Source: Cyclina sinensis
Lineage: Eukaryota > Mollusca > Bivalvia > Venerida > Veneridae
Assembly: GCA_012932295.1 (NCBI GenBank)
Contig: JAAONU010000010.1
Location: 25,356,977-25,420,976, forward strand
DNA length: 64,000 nt
Direction of reading: 5' to 3'
The notes under the pieces are model-generated. The model ran no database searches. It saw nothing but the letters and a program-made list of their open reading frames with translations, and was not told the origin of the DNA. The position numbers and the translations under genes were made by a program. This document shows, one piece after another, positions 35,219 through 45,757 of this stretch (its first letter is position 1; every line of letters begins with the position of its first letter).

Positions 35219-36678
35219 GTGTACACATTGCAATATTGCATTTCTTTTGTACACATTGCAATATTGCATTTCTTTTGTACACATGGCAGAATTGCATTTC
35301 TTTTGTACACATGGCGGTGTTGCATTTCTTTTGTACACATGGCAGTGTTGCATTTCTTTTGTACACATTGCAATATTGTATTTCTTTTGTACACATGGCA
35401 GTATTGCATTTCTTTTGTACACATGGCAGTATTGCATTTCTTTTGTACACATTGCAATACTGCATTTCTTTTGTACACATGGCAATATTGCATTTCTTTT
35501 GTACACATTGCAATATTGCATTTCTTTTGTACACATTGCAATACTGCATTTCTTTTTGTACACATTGCAATATTGCATTTCTTTTGTACACATTGCAATA
35601 TTGCATTTCTTTTGTACACATGGCAGTATTGCATTTCTTTTGTACACATTGCAATACTGCATTTCTTTTGTACACATGGCAGTATTGCATTTCTTTTGTA
35701 CACATTGCAATACTGCATTTCTTTTGTACACATGGCAGTATTGTATTTCTTTTGTGCACATTGCAATATTGCATTTCTTTTGTACACATTGCAATACTGC
35801 ATTTCTTTTGTACACATTGCAATATTGCATTTCTTTTGTACACATTGCAATATTGCATTTCTTTTGTACACATGGCAGTATTGCATTTCTTTTGTACACA
35901 TGGCAATATTGCATTTCTTTTGTACACATAGCAGTGTTGCATTTCTTTTGTACACATGGCAGTGATAAATTTTTTTTGTACACATTGCAATATTGTATTT
36001 CTTTTGTACACATTGCAATATTGCATTTCTTTTGTACACATGGCAGAATTGCATTTCTTTTGTACACATGGCAGTATTGTATTTCTTTTGTACACATGGC
36101 AGTATTGCATTTCTTTTGTACACATGGCAGTGATGCATTTCTTTTGTACACATTGCAATATTGCATTTCTTTTGTACACATTGCAATATTGTATTTCTTT
36201 TGTACACATTGCAATATTGCATTTTTTTTGTACACATGGCAGAATTGCATTTCTTTTGTACACATGGCAGTATTGTATTTCTTTTGTACACATGGCAGTA
36301 TTGCATTTCTTTTGTACACATGGCAGTGATGCATTTCTTTTGTACACATTGCAATATTGCATTTCTTTTGTACACATGGCAGAATTGCATTTCTTTTGTA
36401 CACATGGCAGTATTGCATTTCTTTTGTACACATGGCAGTGATGCATTTCTTTTGTACACATTGCAATATTGTATTTCTTTTGTACACATTGCAATATTGC
36501 ATTTCTTTTGTACACATGGCAGAATTGCATTTCTTTTGTACACATGGCAGTATTGCATTTCTTTTGTACACATGGCAGTGATGCATTTCTTTTGTACACA
36601 TTGCAATATTGTATTTCTTTTGTACACATGGCAGTATTGCATTTCTTTTGTACACATGGCAGTATTGCATTTCTTTTG
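35219..36678. repeat. 28-bp minisatellite, about 52 units (copy II)
   Basis: Two main unit types are interspersed: TTGTACACATGGCAGTATTG and TTGTACACATTGCAATATTG, each plus CATTTCTT. Further variants are GCAGAATTG, GCAGTGATG, GCGGTGTTG and TATTTCTT. In 35960-36670 a fixed order (two or three TTGCAATATTG units, then GCAGAATTG, GCAGTATTG once or twice, GCAGTGATG) repeats about four times, giving a higher-order repeat of about 140-200 bp. Most units have no stop in any of six frames, and 28 shifts frame each unit. Frames of up to 519 codons therefore overlap on both strands without being genes. Confidence 0.97.
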
Positions 36679-36969
36679 CAAGTCAGTATAATTTCTTTTC
36701 TTTTTTTTTCCATTCAGACCATAAATTTTCTTTTAAATGCTATAAGAATTGATTATCTTTTTAAAGTGTCGTGTATCAGATAACCTCTTATAATACTAAA
36801 ATTGTTAAAAAGTCTTGAATGTCATTTATATGAACTCACTTTCTCAATAACATTTCATATTTTGATTGCGACCTTTAACCACATCAAAGAAATCAACAAG
36901 TCCCCTGAAATGTTTACGATACTGTGAGGCATCTTCAAATGGTATTTTAGAGAAGACATATTAATTGAA

Positions 36970-37095
36970 GGAAACAAATATCGCGCTCCACAGGACTCGT
37001 TCATCACAATTTGCTGTGATTATATCTGACTTTATTTCCAATAATTGTTGAAGACTGGAAAAGCCTTGACGGTTATTAATCGAGTTATCAAACTG
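36970..37095 (-). repeat. Dispersed element (family X), minus-strand copy in copy II
   Basis: Paralogue of 29400-29490. It contains TTTATTTCCAATAATTGTTG and GACTGGAAAAGCCTTGACGG. The frame that is open in copy I has a nonsense change (CGA to TGA) nearby. Confidence 0.55.
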
Positions 37096-39624
37096 ACCTG
37101 AATGGAAGTTTTCAGTATGTCAGTTTACAAACTCTGCAACCGGATCCCGGTCTTCTGTATGTAAGGAAGTTTTGCAAAAGCTCAGCAAAACCAGACAGGT
37201 AATTGATGTTAAGGAAATTTCTGAAGTACAAAAGGAAATTGACGAATAAAGCTGAAACATTCAAAGAGTACTGTGAAATATTTTCTTTTTGGTTCACGGC
37301 GTTATGAGCTTCAAGTTTGATGAATGTCTTTTGTAAGCAAAGAGAGGAATCAAAGCTTGGTAAAGACGTGTCAGTACCTAGATAACTTACAGTCGAGGAA
37401 GTTGTGTGGCTTCATGAAAATCAATTTAAGTTGTTTCTTTTTTTCTTTTAAATCACCTTATCCTTAAAAACAAAAAGTTACGCAAAAGCCATTCCTGAAT
37501 TCCAAATATTTACACGTCGCCAAAAATCGAAACACGACTAAGTTGGAAAAGTATGCCTCCTTAAAAAAACGCAAAAAAATATGTTTGTTAGTTCAAATTG
37601 TAAAAGCATTCTTAGACTGTTGTATTTTGTAAGTTGTGTAAAACAAAAAAGTAAAACGCAGAAATAAATCATTCAACATTTTATCCTTTCTTCAGACTTC
37701 TCGTCGCGTAATTAGTTGAAAACAATGAATGTTTTCTGTCGCGGATAAAAAGACCTCAAAAGATCAGTAAATCACGGCAAGACCTGAACAAACACGACGA
37801 CATTGGAGTAATCACTCTTTATTTAATTGCTACGTGTTTCAGACTTTTCTCAGCTTTAATGGAGAGACAATCAATCAGACCAGGCGTAAAAGAAATATCC
37901 TTTCTTAATAAAACCGACAAGGAACGAAAACAAGAACACATAATGTAAATATAAACTGTCATTGTAAACGAGAACATAAAAAGAACACTAGATATTGTCT
38001 TAATTTTATTATGTTATCATTTTTACATGACGTGATATTCTCTGCGAGAAAGCCTGTGATATGTTTAAGACCTAATATTAATCATTACTTGACATATTCC
38101 AATATATGTTGGAACATTGGATTCAATATTTCTTCTCCCTTATCACTTAGGAAACATAACTGCGAATATGTTGGGTCTTTTGACGTTTACAGTTTGCTAA
38201 AAACAATATGATCTGCGAAAAGTTCGCATAAAAAACAATAAAGGAATAAACCATCTTAAATTTAGGAAATAGATTTTAAGTAAGAGTGATATACCGTTGA
38301 ATATATCACAGTGTCGAATTCAGATGCGTAGTAATTTAATCACGAAGGTCAAAGGCCTGAGTGACTAAATAATTTCCTATATGAAAGAGAAACCGTGATA
38401 TATACGACGGTAGATTACGAAAATTTTAAAATATATTTCCATTCTAACGCGTACGTATATCTATTTACAAGGGGTGCAAGTATGTGCACTATCTAACACT
38501 GACGTTTGCAGTGACTTCAGCTTTCGCGGGCTTGTGTTCTGCGTGATATAACGTGTAAGATATATCACGCTCAATTTCTTCTTTGTCTATTGTCGGCGAA
38601 ATGCAAAAAGTATTAGAATTAAAGTTATGACTTTTTTTCCACACATTTGCTTTGAGAACTGACGTAGTGACTAAGCGTGAGATTTATATTAGCATGATGG
38701 TAAAAGGTGGTATATGTGTACATGTATAAAACTTTCATACCCTGAGTTTACAGTGTGTCCAATTTGTTTGTCTCAAATTTACTTAAATTCTGACCATACA
38801 CATACAAAGAAACAAGAACATGCAAACATCTATTCATTTGTAATGCTGGATACTTTCACATTGCAAGCAAAGGGTCATTTCTCTTGATATTTTAAAACAG
38901 TGATGTGGACATAAACATTAAAAGCTTTTATGTCAAAATTTGATAAGATTGAGTGCAAGTTTTATTTTTATAGTTGTTGGACTCTTGAAGATACTTTATA
39001 ATGTAAGTAATTTGAATGAGTTCGTCTTTGTTCAAAAACAATTTGATTAACGCGTTCTGTTTATCGTACATACTTTCTGTACATATATAAACAGTACATT
39101 CGAGTCGACAACGTGTAAGAAGCACCGTTCTCTCACAAAAAATGAAATAAACAGACGATATGCAGACACTTCTTAAGTTTTGTCACTGATAAAAAAGGTT
39201 GAATTCAAGACTTATTGTGTAATTATTATTTATCTAGTATGTACGAGTATGTACACCTCAGACCCTAACGATGAATCAAGCAAATTGAATACAGCCAAGC
39301 CAAGATATTACAATTGAGTATTTTTTATTGTCTCTAGCGATCACTAAAAGCAAATGTCTAGAATGGACGATCAAAAGGAAGAACTGGCTCCCAAATTCTT
39401 GATTCTTTTCGGACGCAGCTGAAGAAGTATCAGGAAAAAAGTTATTTTAAGATTTACTGCCATTTTATCATCGACTCTTGGGATCTCATTGGGAAAAGTA
39501 TTTCAAACAAATATTAAAGGAAGACAATTTATTGGTCATTTAACAAAAGGACAGAAAATGATTTTATCAAAGTCAATTGAAAACACATAAAGATTTCCAG
39601 TTTGCAGTACCGTTTCGAATCTAT

Positions 39625-39940
39625 GATATGCCCTCGAAGAGAGGCATATAGCTTTTGAACAAACCGTCTGTCAGTCCGTCCAAAAACTTTAACATTGACC
39701 ATAACCTCCTTATTAGAAAGTCGATTTACTTTATACTTGGACACAACACCCCGTTGGACAAGACCATTGATCTATATTTATTTGAACTTGACCTTTTAAG
39801 CACTACTTCGGTGGCATTGTCATCTAACAGTGATGGTTCATGTTTTGTAACTTTTATAGGTCTGCATTCGTTGCCGAAAACCTACTTTTACTTTGTCTTT
39901 TAATTACTTACCCATTATAAACGTGTTTGTCTGACCTTTG
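39625..39940. repeat. CCGTCCGTC dispersed repeat (copy II, fuller)
   Basis: CTCGAAGAGAGGCATATAGC, CAGTCCGTCC, AACTTTAACATTGACC, TCGATTTACTTTATACTTGG and ACACAACACCCCGTTGG follow the order of the 17.2-kb element. Copy I has lost most of this. Confidence 0.6.
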
Positions 39941-40776
39941 TATACAAGCATTTATCTCCATCTTGTTCTGGTGTTGTATATCGATGAGAAATGTTGTTGT
40001 TGTTTTCCTTCTTCACCGCCTGCTTTTACTGTCTAGTTTGTCAAACAATTTTACGTTCAAGTTCACTTAGCTCAAACAAGAATAGAACTAATTAAAAAAA
40101 ATATTTATAATTCAAATTTACTGATTAAAAATGTTGTACAAAAAAAAAAAAACTTTCTAAAAGCCGTTTACGTTTATATCTTCAGCTTGAAACAATATGA
40201 TGCATAAAAATACGATAAGACAAAATAAATACTGTATGTGTCTTGAAGTAACTGAAAACATTATTACTGGGAGAAAGCAAATATCGCACCTAACAAGACT
40301 TAACAAGGCTTATCAATTTCAATTTGGTGCGGTTGTTTTTGGCTTTATTTCCAGTAATTGTTGCATATACTGGCAAGGCTGTTATTTTTATTTAGCGGGT
40401 AATATGTCTTATCAGACTGTACATGTTTCTTATATAGATATACATTGTCTTGTTATTTTCAGTGTAGTTGCATTTTATGAAATTTCCTGTTGTATTACTC
40501 CACATTCTTGTGATACTGAAAAGGGAAAGATTTCTACTACTTAACTTTGCATTTATTAACTATATATTCAAGAAATTGGTCGCAAGAAATTTATCAGGTA
40601 ATTATAAGTGTATTTTCAAAATGAAAGAATGAACTCAAACCTTTATTTCAGCTTACTGATTTACTTTTACAGTTCTCAGTAATACACATGTTAATATACA
40701 TGGTACAATACATATGTTACATTGAAATTATCACGTGTTTTTTTGTATAATTTTCACGTTTGAGAAATTAAATATT

Positions 40777-41399
40777 ACAGATATAGTTCTCTTTAGATCT
40801 TTTTATCAGCTTTGGGGGAAATCTATCGGAACAAACTTGCTTAATCTTTCCGTGCGCAAATGTTTGTATAAATGCATATGTACATGATAACCCGAAACTA
40901 TTCTTCTTATTTAATCAACAGTCATCCATGTTCAGTATTAGTTATGTATATATACTTCTATCTATCTACTATCGTTGGGTTGTATCTTTTCTTACCAGAT
41001 GTTCTCAGTAAGTTCAAGCGTAGACCAACGGCTACGTTTTTGGAACAGTTAAAAGTCATTTACATAACTGTAATCAATCAACATTGTAGTCATCATCATC
41101 ATCATCACCACCAACAACAACATCACCATCGTGATTATCATTATCACAATCATTAATATGATAATGATTATGATGATACTTACTATTATGATTATTATTA
41201 TCACTTTGCCTGCGGAAATGTACAGAATAAATGACTTTTCTGAAACTGAATTGTAAATCTGCTTAATTTTTCTTTGAACACTATTTTAATTTTTCCACGT
41301 CGCAAAAACAAAAAATGTTTAATAGTATCAGACGTGTTTCCGCTCCAAAAGCATGTATTGCGTCACATGAAAAGAAACGCAAAAGGTTTTGTATAGTTA
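40777..41399. other. Noncoding stretch with trinucleotide microsatellite
   Basis: Between the end of copy II and the older copy III remnant. It holds an ATC/ACC/AAC-rich tract at 41088-41160 that turns into AT/GAT-rich text. Confidence 0.45.
41088..41205. repeat. CAT/CAC/CAA and GAT/ATT trinucleotide-rich tract
   Basis: TCATCATCATCATCATCACC is followed by CAACAACAACATCACC. Then GTGATTATCATTATCACAAT faces ATTATGATGATACTTACTAT, giving local inverted character. Confidence 0.75.
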
Positions 41400-42000
41400 T
41401 TGTACCTTGTAAAACCTTTAAGAGGTCTTGTGACAGAAACTAGCAATACATCATTTAGTCGTTTCTCCAGAGGTCTTACTTCTCGTTGCGTAAATAAGTT
41501 AAAATTGTGACTGTGTTCTGTCGAGGATTAATATATCTCAAAAGATCAATAAATGGCGACTGGTCTAGAATAAATACAATGATCCTGGAGTGATTATTCT
41601 TTATTTAATTGCTACGCCTTTCAGACTTTTCTCAGCTTTAATGAAGAGACAATCAGTCAGGCTAAGAATAAAAGAAATATCATTTCTTAATAAAGCAGTA
41701 GAGTAACAAAGACAATAGGACTTTAGGTAAAAACATATTCTTATTATTTACGAGGGCGTCGACAGAACATTAAATGATGTCTTAATCTTTTACATGTAAT
41801 AAAATAACTCCAGAGACTTTTATATGATGTGATATAGAGTAGGAAATCTGAATACGATGTGTTGGAGATGCCATTTTTATCAGTACACGTTATCATCAAT
41901 TATTGCAATATCATTTGTAAGAATGTTTCTTCCCTAGCATAACTGCGAAGAGGTTGTATCTATTAAAGTTTTACAGGGACTTTATCATTGTATACATTCT
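41400..42000. repeat. Diverged third copy of part of the tandem duplication
   Basis: Matches about 30080-30620 and 37680-38220 in order. Shared phrases are ACTTCTCG..GCGTAA.TA, TCTCAAAAGATCA.TAAAT, CTTTATTTAATTGCTACG, TTTCAGACTTTTCTCAGCTT, AAAGAAATATC.TTTCTTAAT and CATAACTGCGAA. It is much more diverged than I and II are from each other, so an older duplication event is implied. Confidence 0.7.
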
Positions 42001-42630
42001 ACGGTCTGGAACAATTCAACAGCTGTTGAAGAATAGCCGACTGTTCACTTAAAGGACGAGAAACAAAAGTTATGTCCCTTTAATTGGGCATTCTTTTATT
42101 TTTTTCACTAGTTAAGTTTGACAGTTCATGACATTACTCGGCGCAAGATACGTTCTGTTAATTTAAGAAGATGCTTAAGGCTCAATAGATACATCTTATA
42201 TCAGTTGTATCTACTTACCATGTGTCAACAGTTCCCACGTCAGTCTCATTTAAGAATTGGACGAATAACTTTAAACAAAGAAGAAAACAGTCAGTTATTT
42301 AAAATGCAGAACACGTTGGTCTTGCTACAAAGGGAGCTTTACTCTTTGTTCTGTGAAAATACAATGTTGTAATTTTGGCAAAGGGATACTACCTACCAGC
42401 TACAAAATAGTTAAAGGGGGTCGGTTCAGTCAGTAGAAAGTTTTATGAAGCAGAACTATATCCCAGTACCATATACTTGTTCAAAGTACCTAAAATATAT
42501 TTGTCGTTTATATGGTTCTATCTGTTAAAATCAAACAACATGTATGAGGAATCAAAACTGTGTTAAGTTTAGTCAGAGAAGATATACTTACCTATGCTTA
42601 TTGTCAAAATTATATTCTTTCCCTTTGCAG
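42001..42630. other. Region upstream of candidate exon
   Basis: A frame at 42118-42372 is open for 84 codons from a TTG/ATG region but shows no known domain. The end of this stretch holds TTATATTCTTTCCCTTTGCAG, a good acceptor tract. Confidence 0.3.
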
Positions 42631-42747
42631 GCTAAGAACAAAATAGTTCTGCTGAAGGTGTTAAAAGATATAAAGTCACGTGGTACATTCCGTCCAATCA
42701 GCGAAGAGTCTGCAAAACAACGTAGTGATTCGGCTCAACTGAGCGAA
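42631..42747 (+). CDS. Candidate internal coding exon, unknown protein
   Basis: Flanked by a strong acceptor, TTCTTTCCCTTTGCAG ending at 42630, and a consensus donor, GTAAGT at 42748-42753. The exon is 117 bp, exactly 39 codons in phase 0. It encodes a charged, probably helical sequence starting AKNKIVLLKVLKDIKSRGTF and ending SAQLSE. GC content is higher than in the flanks. No family is recognised. Its phase would allow it to follow a phase-0 exon such as those at 45701 and 55231, but it lies upstream of them, so it would have to belong to an earlier gene copy; that link is inference only. Confidence 0.45.
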
Positions 42748-42964
42748 GTAAGTATTATATGAATTTATAAAATAATATATATAACAGAAAGAATTTGCTG
42801 AAATATCTAATGATTGACATTGTTATGTATGAATACATGCCAAACTTTATATCAGGGATTGAACAGTTTATCCGTTTTAAGACGTTTGTTTGACAGAATA
42901 AATTTCCAAAGTCAAGTTATATCCCTGAATCTGATGTAAGAGCAGACTGATGTTCACGTTGCAC

Positions 42965-44084
42965 AGTTTCTTGTGAGTGAATGCTTCGCAATGAAGAGAC
43001 TGAGTACGATTTTACAGTTTCTTGTGAGTGGGTGCTTCGCAATGAAGAGACTGAGTACGATTTTACAGTTCCTTGTGAGTGAATGCTTCGCAATGAAGAG
43101 ACTGAGTACGATTTTACAGTTCCTTGTGAGTGAATGCTTCGCAATGAAGAGACTGAGTACGATTTTACAGTTTCTTGTGAGTGAATGCTTCGCAATGAAG
43201 AGACTGAGTACGATTTTACAGTTTCTTGTGAGTGGGTGCTTCGCAATGAAGAGACTGAGTACGATTTTACAGTTCCTTGTGAGTGGGTGCTTCGCAATGA
43301 AGAGATTGAGTACGATTTTACAGTTCCTTGTGAGTGAATGCTTCGCAGTGAAGAGAATGAGTACGATTTTACAGTTCCTTGTGAGTGAATACTTCGCAAT
43401 GAAGAGATTGAGTACGATTTTACAGTTTCTTGTGAGTGGGTGCTTCGCAATGAAGAGATTGAGTACGATTTTACAGTTCCTTGTGAGTGAATGCTTCGCA
43501 ATGAAGAGATTGAGTACGATTTTACAGTTCCTTGTGAGTGAATGCTTCGCAATGAAGAGATTGAGTACGATTTTACAGTTCCTTGTGAGTGAATGCTTCG
43601 CAATGAAGAGATTGAGTACGATTTTACAGTTCATTGTGAGTGAATGCTTCGCAATGAAGAGATTGAGTACGATTTTACAGTTCCTTGTGAGTGGGTGCTT
43701 CGCAATGAAGAGATTGAGTACGATTTTACAGTTCCTTGTGAGTGAATGCTTCGCAATGAAGAGACTGAGTACGATTTTACAGTTCCTTGTGAGTGAATGC
43801 TTCGCAATGAAGAGATTGAGTACGATTTTACAGTTCCTTGTGAGTGGGTGCTTCGCAATGAAGAGATTGAGTACGATTTTACAGTTCCTTGAGAGTGAAT
43901 GCTTCGCAATGAAGAGATTGAGTACGATTTTACAGTTCCTTGTGAGTGAATGCTTCGCAATGAAGACAATGAGTACGATTTTACAGTTCCTTGTGAGTGA
44001 ATGCTTCGCAATGAAGAGACTGAGTACGATTTTACAGTTCCTTGTGAGTGAATGCTTCGCAATGAAGAGACTGAGTACGATTTT
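42965..44084. repeat. 51-bp minisatellite, about 22 units
   Basis: The unit is CTTGTGAGTGAATGCTTCGC, AATGAAGAGACTGAGTACGA and TTTTACAGTTC. Variants are AATGCT/GGTGCT, GACTGAG/GATTGAG and TTCCTT/TTTCTT. 51 equals 17 codons and several frames lack stops, so frames of 381-385 codons run on both strands as artefacts. The array begins about 215 bp after the donor of the exon at 42631-42747. Confidence 0.97.
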
Positions 44085-45229
44085 CTCGATAAAATCAACG
44101 ATATTAATCATTTTATAGCCTTAGGCGAAGTAGACAGTGAGTGATTTTCGTGGAAGTAATAGTAGTATCTAACGTTCTACAGTACAACATATGTCTGTTA
44201 TGTCAGGATAAAAGAGTCAGCATTTGTAATTATCGTCCTACTAACCGACTGACTTCATCTTTTATTTGTCTAATCGATTCTAATGTTGTATCATCCTTAA
44301 ATATTAAAGAAGGCAACATCATTGTTAATATCATATATCAGTTATACAACATGTGTCCAGACCAAGAGTATTAATTGATACAGGGTTGTTCATTTTGCCA
44401 CCGACTCCGTTTTTACTTAACACATAAATGCTAATCAAACCTCTACCAAAATCTTAAAAACAGAAATGTGGTGACATTTATGGAAAAAGATTAATGTTAG
44501 GGTCAGATGTTAGGATAAAATGGTTTTTCTCTTGTAGAGAAACATTATAGGGTTTAGCTCTGAAAGCTATCAATGAATAGATAAGGTATTGACATTAATG
44601 GTCCGGAACAAAATAAAGAGTCAACATCAGGCATATTGAAGCAGTAAACAGTAAGCAAGGCTAGGCACAGCCTTACAAACATGAAAATTCGCAAAAGAAA
44701 AATGCAATATCTCTTGGAAATGACCACACGGAGCATAATTCATGTCTTCCCTGCATCAAAAACCAACGCCCTCATTCATGTCTCTATTCATTAAGATGCC
44801 AGGTAAATATGTCTTGAAGCATTTAGCTAACTTGAACCTTTCAAACATGATTTGTGTGCTTTATAATTAGATAACGAGACATTTCCTTGTATAAACTATA
44901 AAATATATTCTGGTCAACAATGTGTATTTTTCGCATTTTCATTTCAGCGATTGTTATCATTTGACCTGAAAACACATATTTTCTTTTTTTTCTCATTATT
45001 ATTATTTGATATGATACAAAACACAAAATGTCATATAAGTAAGCAAGTCTGTTTATGTGAACGCCGTCTTCTAAAAGAAAGCTATAATGGATTTTGTTTC
45101 ATTTTTTTAAACATGTATGTATAACTATGTTCTCTTTTGATTCACATTTGATTGTTGTTTATTTTAAAGCGACTGCTTGATTGTGTCGCTTAAAGATTCC
45201 GTACACATCCCAACAAAGTATCCTTATTG
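44085..45229. other. Noncoding stretch
   Basis: Frames at 44141-44374 (77 codons) and shorter minus-strand ones have no recognisable domain. Confidence 0.35.
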
Positions 45230-45700
45230 GTTTTTGGTGCTGTTCCTAATGTTTCGGTAATGAGAGAAAGCTCTCTGTAGCAATGGACTGTTCTCAATGG
45301 GAGATCAGAGATTTCGTCTTATTAAATGTTCTTCCAATATACATTGTGCTGCTGACTTAACTGCAAATGACAATTCACTTTTTCGTTTTCGTAAGCTCTT
45401 AAAGCAGAGTGAATCTGAATCACAAAAAGAACGTTTTTATATCTATTTACTTAAACAGATGAATGAAAACGCTCTCAAGGATGAATTTACTAGTAAAGTG
45501 ATACGTATCCATGGGTGTTTGAAAACCACTTTTTAGTTTCAGTTCAGTTTGGAGTCAAATTTATTGTCGTTACTTGTAACGGACGTTTTTTAAAACTTCA
45601 CATGAGTAGTTTTATGGGAAATTATATACAAAAACAGACTTTACCTGAAAACAGAATGTAGGCATTTTTCCTAATAAATGAGATACTTCTGTTCCGGAAA

Positions 45701-45757
45701 ATGACAGTGTGGGAACGTAACATAGATGATATTGAAGAAAAGGAATTACTAGAAGTG
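45701..45757 (+). CDS. Candidate first coding exon, array unit 1
   Basis: The ATG at 45701 has A at -3 (GGAAAATGACAG). The 57-bp exon encodes MTVWERNIDDIEEKELLEV and ends exactly at a GTGAGT donor (45758-45763), phase 0. A paralogous exon in unit 2 (55231-55287) keeps the start, the length, the frame and the donor, while about 15 of 57 bases differ. Maintenance of all signals despite that drift supports a real exon. The protein is acidic and not recognised. No second exon was found inside the unit. Confidence 0.5.

Larger units (their letters stand above)
32898..40776. repeat. Tandem segmental duplication, copy II
   Basis: A 7.88-kb direct repeat of 26237-32897. The extra 1.2 kb is explained by four changes: the 44-bp array is about 630 bp shorter, the 28-bp array about 1.32 kb longer, about 215 bp is added at 34515-34728, and about 330 bp is retained at 39.7-40.05 kb. 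The junction at 32898 joins AAATT...AAATATT to GATATTTTTATT with a shared ATT. Confidence 0.9.

Noticed and set aside
35154..36713. Open frames of 160-519 codons on both strands
   Set aside because: They lie almost wholly inside the 28-bp array. Units lack stops and shift frame, so many overlapping frames are open at once. The peptides are simple 28-residue repeats with no independent coding signal.
40197..40544. 115-codon frame in copy II
   Set aside because: The equivalent in copy I (32335-32680) has an indel at the start and an in-frame TAA. The composition fits chance in AT-rich DNA.
42917..44118. Frames of 155-385 codons on both strands
   Set aside because: Products of the 51-bp (17-codon) tandem unit. 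Both strands are open equally, and variation between units shows no codon bias.
44103..44141. Mini-exon between TTTTATAG and GTGAGTG after the 51-bp array
   Set aside because: Only about 18 bp long, and the following GTGAGTG echoes the array unit; no support.
45297..45536. 79-codon frame upstream of the unit 1 exon
   Set aside because: The matching regions in units 2 and 3 are not open, so the frame is not conserved.
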